Shown here in pieces: positions 17,028 to 25,900 of a DNA stretch of 49,327 bases; positions within the stretch are counted from its first letter, which is position 1; every line of letters begins with the position of its first letter. The stretch comes from Acidimicrobiales bacterium (lineage in GTDB: Bacteria; Actinomycetota; Acidimicrobiia; Acidimicrobiales; GCA-2861595). The stretch lies in the NCBI GenBank assembly GCA_036262515.1, contig DATAIT010000039.1, positions 1 to 49,327 on the forward strand. The letters are read 5' to 3'. Position numbers and translations under genes: made by a program. The notes below the pieces were generated by a model, which was not told the origin of the DNA, searched no databases, and was given only the letters and a program-made list of their open reading frames with translations.

Positions 17028-17501
17028 CTACGGCGTACATGGATCGTCGTCGGTCTCCGGTGCAGGGTCGGCTCCGCCTCGACCAGCCGTAGCGGCCGCC
17101 TCGCACGCGGCGCGATCCTCTGCCGTGGTGGCCGGCGGCGCGTTGGGCTCCGTTGTCGCCGTTTCGCCTTCGGCGGGATTGACGAGGACCGCGGTGGTTC
17201 CACCCGCTGCGGCTGGCGGCACAGCCGTCGGGGGACTCGCCGCAGCAGGCCCCGTGGTCGAGGACCTCGGCGGAGCGGTGACAGCGTCGGTGACGGCGCC
17301 CTGCCTCTCATCCCATTCTGCTGCCGGCGCCGCCACCGTGGAGGTCGTCGTGGCTTCGACGTCGGATCCCTTCTCATCGTTGACCGACCCGGCGAGACCG
17401 ATAGCCACGCCCGTCAAGAGGAACGCAATCGCCAGCCCAGTCACCACTGCGGTGGTCCGCCTTCGAGTTCCCTCATTCGCGAATCGCCCGCTCGCGTGCA
17501 T
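17028..17501 (-). CDS. Membrane-anchored Thr/Ala/Pro-rich protein
   Basis: About 157 residues from ATG 17501, preceded by GGGGGGAG at 5 bases. A short basic N-terminus is followed by one membrane helix (TTAVVTGLAIAFLLTGVAIG) and then a disordered extracytoplasmic chain rich in Thr, Ala, Pro and Glu that ends with D-D-D-P-C-T-P. No folded domain is visible. It is transcribed away from the BNR propeller gene at 17594 and converges on the cupin. Two Cys in the tail (E-A-A and D-P-C) could form a disulfide. Function is unknown; a surface stalk or linker protein is the simplest reading. Confidence 0.72.
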   Translation of the reverse strand: MHASGRFANEGTRRRTTAVVTGLAIAFLLTGVAIGLAGSVNDEKGSDVEATTTSTVAAPAAEWDERQGAVTDAVTAPPRSSTTGPAAASPPTAVPPAAAGGTTAVLVNPAEGETATTEPNAPPATTAEDRAACEAAATAGRGGADPAPETDDDPCTP

Positions 17502-17593
17502 GGCATCTCCCCCCACATAGCGCCCGCCAACCGCAGGTCGAACCATAGACGCTGCGGGTCTCTGTCCGTTCGCCTGACTAGGCTCGCCGGCTC

Positions 17594-19207
17594 ATGGTGC
17601 AAGAGGGGCGGCGCCGGCCCGTACGCCGAGCGTGGGCCCGCAAGCTCGCCGTCCTCGTCGTGTGCGCCGTGCTCGTCGGAGTGGGCGCCACCCTTGCGTT
17701 CGGCACGCTTCCCCGTGATCGCCCTCCCGACGCACACGTCGTCGGCGGCAATGCCCCGGTCAACCCACCGTCGAGCGTTGCGACCGGATATGTCGCGCAG
17801 AACTCCCCGGCCCTGGTGCTCAACCCGCGGGATCCGGCGAACCTGGCCGTGGCCAGCAGGATCGACCTGCCCCGGTTCTCCTGTGGCGTGCACGTCTCGT
17901 TCGATGGAGGCGGCACGTGGAGGCAGGCGCCGCTCGCGACTCCGCCCGACCAGACGATCGGCTGCTTCGCACCGGACGCCACCTTCGGCGCCGACGGAAC
18001 GCTCTACGTGGCATTTTCCACCTTCGGGACTGTCCCCGGCCACGGCGTCGTGCAGAGTGGCGTCTGGCTGGTCACCTCGCGCGACGGCGGGCGCTCGTTC
18101 GCCGCACCCACCAGGGCAGCGGGTCCCCTGGCGTTCCAGGTCCGTGTGGCTGCGGACCCGAGCCGCCCTGCGCGCCTCTACTTGACGTGGCTCCAGGCGA
18201 AACGGGCGAGTCCTTGGGGTTTGGCGAGCGCCGGGAACCCGATCATGGTGTCACGCTCCGACGACGGGGGCGAGACCTGGAACGAGCCTGTTCAGGCCAG
18301 CGGGCCGCAACACCGGCGAGCAGTTGCGCCCGTTCTGGCGGTCGCCGGCGGTGACGACGTGCTCCTCGGTTACGTCGACGTCGGCGACGACCGGCTCGAC
18401 TACGAAGGCGCGCACGAAGGACGGGGCGGCAATCCGTATGCGGGTCACTGGTCGATCGTGACCGCTCGGTCCTCGGACGGCGGAGCGACGTGGGGCGAGC
18501 GAGTGCTCAGCGACCGCCTCGTGCCCGTCGGCCGGTTCCTGCAGCTCTTCCCGCCGGTGCCCGCCCTCGCCGTCGACGCGACGCGGCGCCGGGCGTACAT
18601 GGCGTTTCACGATGGCTCCCTCGGGGACCCCGATGTCCTGGTCTGGGCGTCGCCGGACGGTGGGCGGCATTGGGCACCCCCGACGCGTGCGAACGACACG
18701 CCGGCGAGGGACGGAACATCCCAGGTCCTTCCAGGTCTGGCCGTTGCCCCGAACGGCCGCCTCGACCTCGTGTACTACGACCGCCGGGACGACCCGCACG
18801 ACCTTCTCAGCCAAGTGTCGTTCCAGTCGTCATTCGACGGTGGAAGGGAATTCGTACGAAGCGTTCCGTTGGCCGACAGACCGTTCGACAGTCGCATTGG
18901 TCTCGGCGCCGATCGGGACATGCCCGAGCTCGGTACCCGCCTCGGGATCGTAGCCACAGCGGCGGGGGCTCTCGCCGTGTGGAGCGACACCCGGGCCGGC
19001 ACGGCGGCGACCGGAGAGCAGGATCTGGCGCGGGCGCTGCTGGCCGTTCGCGCTCCTCTGCAGGCCTCGATCGCCTGGCGTATCGCCGGATTTCTCGTTC
19101 TGACCGGCTTGGTCGCGGGGACGGTTTCCGCCCTCCGTCGCCAGTACTTTCGGCGCACGCGAAGAGCTGGGAATAGGTGGAGGGCCACACCTATCAGTTC
19201 TGCTTGA
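17594..19207 (+). CDS. Secreted Asp-box (BNR) beta-propeller, paralogue A
   Basis: A 537-residue exported protein with an N-terminal signal anchor (KLAVLVVCAVLVGVGATLAF), a propeller with repeated Asp-boxes (V-S-F-D-G-G-G-T-W; S-R-D-G-G-R-S-F; S-D-D-G-G-E-T-W; S-S-D-G-G-A-T-W; S-P-D-G-G-R-H-W) and a C-terminal membrane helix followed by Arg-rich residues. It shares with the genes at 21240 and 31809 an opening block Q-N-S-P-A-L, a Cys in F-S-C-G-V-H-V-S, a second in I-G-C-F-A-P-D and an ending W-S/A-D-T-R. These proteins belong to the sialidase fold, but no FRIP motif is seen, so sialidase activity is not supported. It is the most divergent of the three. Confidence 0.85.
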   Translation: MVQEGRRRPVRRAWARKLAVLVVCAVLVGVGATLAFGTLPRDRPPDAHVVGGNAPVNPPSSVATGYVAQNSPALVLNPRDPANLAVASRIDLPRFSCGVHVSFDGGGTWRQAPLATPPDQTIGCFAPDATFGADGTLYVAFSTFGTVPGHGVVQSGVWLVTSRDGGRSFAAPTRAAGPLAFQVRVAADPSRPARLYLTWLQAKRASPWGLASAGNPIMVSRSDDGGETWNEPVQASGPQHRRAVAPVLAVAGGDDVLLGYVDVGDDRLDYEGAHEGRGGNPYAGHWSIVTARSSDGGATWGERVLSDRLVPVGRFLQLFPPVPALAVDATRRRAYMAFHDGSLGDPDVLVWASPDGGRHWAPPTRANDTPARDGTSQVLPGLAVAPNGRLDLVYYDRRDDPHDLLSQVSFQSSFDGGREFVRSVPLADRPFDSRIGLGADRDMPELGTRLGIVATAAGALAVWSDTRAGTAATGEQDLARALLAVRAPLQASIAWRIAGFLVLTGLVAGTVSALRRQYFRRTRRAGNRWRATPISSA

Positions 19208-19232
19208 CGCGACGGCTCCCCACCGGTACGGT
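19204..19232 (+). promoter_or_regulatory. Sigma-70-like promoter
   Basis: TTGACG (19204-19209) and TACGGT (19227-19232) are separated by 17 bases, a housekeeping-type arrangement. It starts at the stop of the propeller A gene and lies 87 bases before the GTG of the next gene, so the secreted Ig-like gene and probably 20296 downstream have their own promoter. Confidence 0.5.
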
Positions 19233-19318
19233 TTCCAGTAAGGCTCGGCGGGCCGGAGATTGTCGGTACGCCCGTGGCTCGCTCGAGCCGACGGGGTCCG
19301 CTCGAGAGGGGGCAGTCG

Positions 19319-20248
19319 GTGAGGCTGCGGAAGATGCTGGTCCTCGGGTCGCTCGGCGGAGCCGCCGTCTTGGGCGTGGCCAGTTCCGCCTGGGCCTGTG
19401 GCGAGGTTGCCGGGGTCCACGCCAGCATCAGCGTGACGCCGGCCCGAGGGCCCGCCACCACGCTCGTCCACGTCACGGGCGCCACATTCGACGCTGAAGG
19501 GAACGTCGCCATCCGGTTCGACGACACGCCTCTGGGAATGTCGACGATCGACGACGATGGGCGGTTCGTGAGCGAGGTTCGGATCCCGACCGCATCCATC
19601 GGCCAGCACGCCATCGTCGCGGTATCCGGAGATCAAACGGCCGCTTTCCCCTTCGACGTCACGGAACCGGCCACGACCAGCACCGGTGCTCCCGGCGAGA
19701 CAATCGACGATGGTGGGATCTCCGAGACCCGCACGAGCGGGCGTCTCGGACCGGTGGTGTCGGCCGTCGACCCACCGGCGCTGGCCGCCCCTGTGGCGGC
19801 GGCAGACGCGAGAGCTGCAGGACAGACCTCCGACCCCGCGCCGACAGGCGCGATCATCGCCGAGCAGGACACTGCTCGTTCACGACAGGACGGAGGCCTA
19901 GTGGCCGGTACCGGACCGCGAGGCGGGGGCGAAAGTGGCGACGCCGCCGGTGGCGGGCCACCGGATGGCGGCGGCGGGGTCGGGGCGGAGATCCGAACGA
20001 GCGTGAGTCCTCCTGCGGGCAGTGCCGAGGGCGACCTTTGGAGTGCGTTCGCTTCCGTGCGGGACGGCGACGCCCCGGCACGTGGGCTGGCGGGCCTGAA
20101 CACGCCGGGCCGTGGCGCGGAGCCGTTCCCGCTCGCCGTTGGAGCCGGCATCGGCCTCATCGGGCTGCTCGCCCTCCTGGGCGGCTTTGCCACCGCGATG
20201 CTGGGCCGGCGGCCCGTCACCGCTCGTCACGACGGGAGCGGGCAGTGA
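19319..20248 (+). CDS. Secreted Ig-like protein with disordered linker and C-terminal anchor
   Basis: A 309-residue protein from GTG 19319, behind GAGAGGGGG. The signal peptide ends S-S-A-W-A before Cys. An Ig/IPT-like domain of about 100 residues follows (I-S-V-T-P-A-R-G-P, then F-D-A-E-G-N-V-A-I-R-F-D-D). Next comes a 150-residue Gly/Pro/Asp/Ala linker, a membrane helix (AVGAGIGLIGLLALLGGFAT) and a short basic tail. The start of its mature part matches that of the small proteins at 20296 and 31329. It is probably anchored by its C-terminus, with the Cys end free outside. Function is unknown; the context is the propeller/cupredoxin island. Confidence 0.8.
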   Translation: MRLRKMLVLGSLGGAAVLGVASSAWACGEVAGVHASISVTPARGPATTLVHVTGATFDAEGNVAIRFDDTPLGMSTIDDDGRFVSEVRIPTASIGQHAIVAVSGDQTAAFPFDVTEPATTSTGAPGETIDDGGISETRTSGRLGPVVSAVDPPALAAPVAAADARAAGQTSDPAPTGAIIAEQDTARSRQDGGLVAGTGPRGGGESGDAAGGGPPDGGGGVGAEIRTSVSPPAGSAEGDLWSAFASVRDGDAPARGLAGLNTPGRGAEPFPLAVGAGIGLIGLLALLGGFATAMLGRRPVTARHDGSGQ

Positions 20249-20295
20249 GCGCGACGACGCGATGTTCGGTTGGCCAACGACACAAGGGGGATGGG

Positions 20296-20757
20296 ATGCA
20301 CACGGAACGACGTCTTCGGCGGACCGGCCGGATGTGGGTCTCTGCCGCTGCCGTGCTCGCGGTCGGCGTCCTCGCGGCCAGCGGTGCTTTTGCGTGCACT
20401 GGGACGCAGAACATCCCCACCAAGATCGTGAAGCCCCTGAGCAAGTCCGGGCCGTCCGGCACCCTCATCAAGGCGAAGGCGCCTCAGAGCAGCCTCATGC
20501 CCGTTGGGTGGAAGTTCGACCTGCTCTTCGCCGACTCGGCCCACCTCGCCGTCGACCAGGAATGCCACCATTCCGGCGTTCCCATCGGAGGACCGACGAC
20601 ATCGACCGCCGGCACCGTCGCCAACACGGGCAAGATCCCGGGGACTACCGGAAACGTCCCAGCCCTGACACCGGTCGGCCAGGCGGCCGTCTGCTTCGCC
20701 AGGACCGGGAACTACGGCGCGCTGAACACGCTTCCCGACTTCTTCACGGTCACCTGA
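20296..20757 (+). CDS. Small secreted protein, A-F-A-Cys N-terminus (family with 31329)
   Basis: A 153-residue exported protein from ATG 20296 (AGGGGG upstream). The signal peptide ends S-G-A-F-A before Cys. The mature domain shares a pattern with the protein at 31329: G-P-x-G-x-x-I, then K-F-D-L-L-F-A-D-S with L and a Cys about ten residues on, A-x-x-x-G-Q-A-A-V-C-F-A, and a final F-x-T-V-T. Two internal Cys are conserved between the two paralogues. The fold looks like a short Ig/IPT domain. It sits 48 bases behind the Ig-like gene and converges on a cupredoxin lipoprotein gene. No function is known. Confidence 0.78.
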   Translation: MHTERRLRRTGRMWVSAAAVLAVGVLAASGAFACTGTQNIPTKIVKPLSKSGPSGTLIKAKAPQSSLMPVGWKFDLLFADSAHLAVDQECHHSGVPIGGPTTSTAGTVANTGKIPGTTGNVPALTPVGQAAVCFARTGNYGALNTLPDFFTVT

Positions 20758-20762
20758 CGCGG

Positions 20763-20779
20763 CGTCGCCGAAGGCGACG
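20763..20779. terminator. Short hairpin between convergent genes
   Basis: CGTCGCC (20763-20769) pairs with GGCGACG (20773-20779) around GAA. It lies 6 bases after the stop of the rightward small secreted gene and 9 bases before the end of the leftward cupredoxin gene, so it could serve both. No U-run is present. Confidence 0.5.
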
Positions 20780-20787
20780 GGTGGGCA

Positions 20788-21243
20788 CTAGCCGACCCGC
20801 AGCTCGGAGCTCATCCCGAGCCGCGCGTGCTCGCGACCCGCGCCATCCTTGACGAAGCAGATGAAGGCGTAACGCCCGGGGGTGAGGTCGATGGCAAAGG
20901 AGCCTGTGGTGTCGGGCGGATGGACCGGTAGGTAGGCGACGCTCGGAAAGCCCATGCGCTCGGGACCCCGGAGCTGCTCGTCGATGCTGCGGGGCAGGTC
21001 CTCGGGGAGTTCCACGAGCACGATCTCGTGCGGTGACCGGCCGACGTTGCGGGCCCGCACCACGATCCTGCCTGCCACAGCGGCCGGAGTGTGGCCGAAG
21101 GCGAAGTCGCTCATGTCGACGTCGACGACGCTGGCCGGCACCGGCAGCTCGGGTGCCCGGACAGGACCACCGCAGGCAGCCACGCCGGCCGTGGTCGCCA
21201 TCGCCACCAGTCGACGCGCCCGGCGACCGCCGGTCGGTGTCAC
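20788..21243 (-). CDS. Cupredoxin-like lipoprotein, paralogue 1
   Basis: A 151-residue protein from GTG 21243, which overlaps the stop of the upstream propeller B gene (GTGA), so both are coupled. The signal peptide ends in a lipobox, G-V-A-A-C (Cys24). The domain has the copper-ligand pattern of cupredoxins: His72 in S-P-H-E-I, then Cys129, His139 and Met144 in C-F-V-K-D-G-A-G-R-E-H-A-R-L-G-M. Cys-His spacing is longer than in plastocyanin (C-x9-H-x4-M) but identical in the paralogue at 27782. Both also share E-Q-L-R and P-G-R-Y-A. A type 1 copper or electron-transfer role is inferred. Confidence 0.83.
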   Translation of the reverse strand: MTPTGGRRARRLVAMATTAGVAACGGPVRAPELPVPASVVDVDMSDFAFGHTPAAVAGRIVVRARNVGRSPHEIVLVELPEDLPRSIDEQLRGPERMGFPSVAYLPVHPPDTTGSFAIDLTPGRYAFICFVKDGAGREHARLGMSSELRVG

Positions 21244-22838
21244 GCCTCGGTCTCGGTGCTCTTGGCCGGGCGGCGGGAACGCCACAGCACGGCGCCGCCC
21301 AGCGCCGCAACGGTGCCGGCCGAGCCCAGCCAGGTGGCGAGCGGCCGGCCAGACGAGCGAGGCGCCGGGTTCCCCTCGTCGTCGAATACCACCCGGGTGG
21401 AGAACACATCCTGTTGGATCGTCTTGGCGAATGGCTTCACGCGGGTGTCCGTCCAGGCCGCTACGGCGCCCGACGCCTGGGCCAGCAGGCCCGTCCGCGA
21501 CCCCCACTCGACCAGGCCGGCGGCGGCCGGCCCGACGTATGTCTGGCCCAGACGGGTGTCGGACATTTCGGTCGTGAGCTTGAGGTTCGGCGCGAAGGTG
21601 CGGCCGGCATCGGTGGAATACGTCAGGTACACGTCGTTCGAGACGTTGGCGGGATCATTCCGGCGGTCGTAGAAGACTGCGTCCACCCGGCCGCCCGGCG
21701 ACACGTCGAGCCTCGGCTGGTACTGGTGGCGGCCGTCGCCGGCCCGGTCGTCGTTGAGACGGACGGGAGAGGCGAATCGCCCGCCGCCATCGGTCGATCG
21801 GGCGAAGAGGGCGTCCCAGTCGCCGTTGCGCGCATCGGTCCAAGCCGCGTACACCCGGTCGGCGCCGTCGACGGCCAGCGCCGGCGGTGGCATCGTGAAG
21901 ATGAGCATCACCCGCTCGTTCGGCGTCACCTCGCCGTCGACCACCGTCTCACGTGCATAGCGCCGTCCGCCGTCGGCCGACGTGGAGAGAACGAGCGACC
22001 AGGATCCCTCGTAGGTCGGGCCTTCGAGTCCGTGATAGTCGCGGGCGTCGTCGCCCAGGTCGTAGAACAGCACATGCACGACGTGGTCGGGTCCGACGGC
22101 CACCGAAGGGGCCACGGGCCGGCGGCGGTCCCGTCCGCTCACCGGCACCGGCTTGGAGAAGGTCTCGCCGCCGTCGTCGGAGTATGCGGCGACGATGGGG
22201 TTGGGGCCCTCGGGGAGGCTCCCCAGGGTCGCCGGTTCCCGGGTCTGCAACCAGACCAGGTGCAGCCTGCCTCTCGATCCCGACTCGGCATCGACAACGA
22301 GTCGCACCATGTACTGGTCGGGCCCGAGCACTCTGCGCGGCGCGCTGAACGTGCGGGCCCGGTCCGTCGACACTGTGAGGAAGGCACCCATGGGCATGTT
22401 TCCGGTGCCATGGAGGCCGACGAAGAGGTAGTAGAGGCGGCCTTCCCCGTCGAAGGCGATCTCGGGGGCATAACACTTCTCCGCACCGGGCGGCAGCTTG
22501 CTCACCGGCTGGGCTGGGGCCCAGACGCGCCCGCCGTCGGCCGAGACGTGCAGCGAGCAACCGAAGTCCGGTCCGTCCACCCGACTGGCCAGCGCGACGA
22601 ACCGACCATCGGTCGGGTCAGCCACCATCATCGGCGAGTTGTGGGCCATCTTGAGGCGCAGGTCGGACGCGGTCACCGGCATCTCCGGTAGTACCGAGGG
22701 CGGCTCGGTCACGGTGGCCACCGCACCCGCCGTCAGCGACATCCCGGCCGCAACCGCCGCCGCCCCGACCCCGAGCCAGCGGCGGCACGAGGGCGGCCGT
22801 TCGGGCAACCCGGCCTCCCGGTGCCCTCTCCATACCAC
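21240..22838 (-). CDS. Secreted Asp-box (BNR) beta-propeller, paralogue B
   Basis: A 532-residue exported protein very like the one at 31809: A-H-N-S-P-M, D-F-G-C-S-L-H-V-S-A-D-G-G, G-A-E-K-C-Y-A-P-E, L-Y-Y-L-F-V-G-L-H-G, I-F-T-M-P-P-P-A-L-A-V, A-W-T-D-A-R-N-G-D-W-D and F-Y-D-R-R-N-D-P. Asp-boxes recur through the chain. It has an N-terminal signal sequence and a C-terminal membrane helix with a basic tail. GTG 22838 is the longest start. TTG 22808, placed after GGGAGG, is a better-spaced alternative. It is the first gene of a leftward pair with a cupredoxin lipoprotein. No sialidase FRIP motif is seen; a binding or redox-partner role is more likely. Confidence 0.86.
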   Translation of the reverse strand: MVWRGHREAGLPERPPSCRRWLGVGAAAVAAGMSLTAGAVATVTEPPSVLPEMPVTASDLRLKMAHNSPMMVADPTDGRFVALASRVDGPDFGCSLHVSADGGRVWAPAQPVSKLPPGAEKCYAPEIAFDGEGRLYYLFVGLHGTGNMPMGAFLTVSTDRARTFSAPRRVLGPDQYMVRLVVDAESGSRGRLHLVWLQTREPATLGSLPEGPNPIVAAYSDDGGETFSKPVPVSGRDRRRPVAPSVAVGPDHVVHVLFYDLGDDARDYHGLEGPTYEGSWSLVLSTSADGGRRYARETVVDGEVTPNERVMLIFTMPPPALAVDGADRVYAAWTDARNGDWDALFARSTDGGGRFASPVRLNDDRAGDGRHQYQPRLDVSPGGRVDAVFYDRRNDPANVSNDVYLTYSTDAGRTFAPNLKLTTEMSDTRLGQTYVGPAAAGLVEWGSRTGLLAQASGAVAAWTDTRVKPFAKTIQQDVFSTRVVFDDEGNPAPRSSGRPLATWLGSAGTVAALGGAVLWRSRRPAKSTETEA

Positions 22839-22943
22839 CCTCCTGACAATAGGCGCGACAGACTTCTAACATGGCCTCACGAGGGAGCGGCGGCATGCCG
22901 AGGGGGAACCGCTTCGGATGCACGGGAACGCGTAGCAGGCGAG

Positions 22944-25900
22944 GTGAAAGCGAGCCAGCGGCGTCGGTCACGTGCGCTCACGGCTTGGTCCATCCTGGCG
23001 ATCGTCGCCGCGGCCACGGTGCACCCTGTCGGAGGCGTGTCCACGGCGCTCGCCGGCGACGTCGGACCCGGCACGTGGACCCCCGTTGCACCGATGGGTG
23101 AAGCGCGGTCAGGCCACACGGCGACCACACTCGACGGTCCGCAGTGCCGGCGGACGCCGCCGGTGCCCGAGTACTGCGGCAAGGTGCTCGTGATCGGGGG
23201 GGCGTCGGCTGCGGCCGGAGCGTCGGCCGAGCTGTACGACCCGGTTGCACGTTCCTGGTCGGCGATCTCCGAGCCTGCTCACGCCCGCACCGGCCACACG
23301 GCCACGCTCCTCGATGGGCCACCGTGCCGTGTGGAACCGGCGCCTTCCTACTGCGGCCGGGTGTTGGTCGTCGGCTCGAGCACCACCGACAAGGCGGAGC
23401 TGTTCGACCCGGCGGGCGGCGCCGACCCCTGGCTTCCGGCCGGCCGGCTCGGCGCTCCACGCCAACATCACGCCGCGGCACCACTGATGGACGGGCGGGT
23501 GCTCGTCATGGGCGGCGTGTCGACGGGAGCCAGCATCCTCAGCTCGGCAGAGATCTACGACCCGACGGCGGATGCCGGAGCCCAGTGGACCGCGGCCGCC
23601 GACATGCTGACACCGCGGTCGCAGTTCACCGCCACAGCGCTCGACGGTGCTGATTGCCACGGTTCACCACCGGTTCCAGCGTGGTGTGGAGACGTCCTCG
23701 TTGCGGGCGGCGACACGGCCGGTGTTCCTGGGACCGGTATCGACGGCGCAGAGCTGTTCGACGCGACCGCCGAAGGTGGGTTCGGTGCCTGGCGACCCGC
23801 CGCCGCCTTGACGACGGCGCGGCTGAACCACACGGCCACCCTGCTCGGCGGAGGCCGTGTCCTCGTCGCAGGCGACGGCCAGTCGGATTTCAGGGCCAAG
23901 ACCGCGGAAGTCTTCGATCCCGCTGTCCCCCCTGTGGACGGGGCGCTGGGGGAGGGCTCCTGGGTGCCGACCGCCGACCTCGTCGAATCAAGGCGCTTCC
24001 ACACGGCCACGCTCCTCGACGGGCCGGCCTGTCGTAGTGGCGCGCCGCCCTCGTCGTGCGGCAAGGTGCTCTTGGCCGGTGGCTCCACGACGCTCGCCTT
24101 CCGGAGCTCGGCCGAGCTCTACGACCCCGCGTCCGGAGCGTGGGTCCTGACCGAGCCCATGGGATCGCCGCGCCGGGACGGCGCCGCCTCGATGCTGGCC
24201 GACGGCACCGTGCTGGTCGCCGGCGGAGCGAACGCGTCGTCGGTCACCGAGGGAATCGCCTCGGCGGAGGTGTTCGACGCCACGTCGCTCGTGAAGCCGC
24301 CGCATGTCGCGAACGTCTGCGTGCCGGACGGAGCTGCATGCCGGACCCCCGCCAGCGGCGCCACGACCGGCGGCACCGCGGTGCGGATCACGGGTCTGGC
24401 ACTCGGCGACACCACCGCCGTCCACTTCGGCGGAACAGCAGCCTTTCACTTTGAGGTGCAGTCGCCGACAGTCGTGGTGGCCACCGCACCGGAGCATCCG
24501 GCGGCCGGAACGGTCGACGTCACCGTCACTGCTGGGGGCGGGACGTCGGCACGGTTCCCGTCCGCCACTTTCACATACGAGGAGGAAGACATTTCGGCGC
24601 TGGAGGTCACGGACGTCCAACCGGCAAGTGGCGCGGCAGGCGAGCAGACTCCCGTGCGCATCCGGGGCACGGGATTCTTTCCGGGCGTGACCGCCGTCAC
24701 CTTCGGCGACGTCGCCGCCTCAGACGTTGTCGTCATATCCGACACCGAGGTACGCGCCAGTGCTCCCGCGCTGGCCAAGGGCGCCGTCGTCGTCGGCGTG
24801 AGGACGCCGGCCGCCACGTCGCCACCGCCGGGCGCGGTCTTCACCTACGGGTCCGGTCGGTGGGTCGACGCCGGTGCGGCACGCCAGGCCCGGTACCTCC
24901 ACGTCGCCGTGCTCATCGACGGCGAACCATGCCGTCGCGCCCCGCCACCAGCGGCCTGCGGAAAGGTGCTGGTCGCCGGGGGCACGACCGACTTCGTCTC
25001 CGGCACGACCCCGTCGCTCCGCTCGGCAGAGCTGTACGACCCGGGGACGGGGGAGACGGGTTCGTTCGACGCTACCGGCGACATGGGTGCCGTCGCCGGC
25101 CGGATGGACTTCACGGCAACGCTGCTCGACGGCCCGGCCTGCCGCGCCGCAGCGCTCCCGCCGTACTGCGGTCAGGTCCTGGTCGTCGGGGGCCGCGGCC
25201 GCCACGATGATCCCGGTCTCGCGTCAGCCGAGCTGTACGACCCCGTCGAAGGGCTCTGGAAGGGGGTCGGATCCCTCCAGACCGGCCGCATGTCCCATAC
25301 CGCCACGCTTCTCGACGACGGCCGCGTCCTCGTCGTCGGTGGTGTCCCGATCGAGCAGCGGCGAAGCGAGCCGATGTCGTCGGCCGAGATCTACGACCCG
25401 GCGACGAGATCCTGGACAGCAGTCTCGTCCCTGGATTCGTGCGCGGGCCGACCGACCTCGTGTCGAGCACGAGCCAACCACACGGCCACGCTCCTGGCGG
25501 ACGGTCGTGTCCTGGTCGTCGGCGGTACAGGGGACGGCGCCGGAGCTTCGCTGAAGCCGTTGGCGTCCGCCCAGGTCTACGACCCGCGTCTCGACGAGTG
25601 GTCGCCGGTCGAGAGCCTGACCACGAACCGCTTCTCGCACACGGCCACCATGCTCGATACGCCGCCGTGCGCGCCACATTGCGGATGGGTCCTCGTGGCT
25701 GGAGGCATCGCGTCGTCCGACGATTCGGTGTTCGGCGAGGCACGTCCGGTCTACGTGCAAACAGCGGAGCTGTTCGACCCCGCGAGCGGGCACTGGGCGT
25801 CGGCGCCGTTGACCGTCGCCAGGGGCGGCCACACGGCCACGGCGCTTTCCGACGGCACGGTGCTCGTGGCCGGCGCCGACCCGACCTTCCCGTCCGCGGC

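Noticed and set aside
17594-19207. Calling the Asp-box propellers sialidases
   Set aside because: Asp-boxes alone are not diagnostic; the FRIP motif and an arginine triad were not found.
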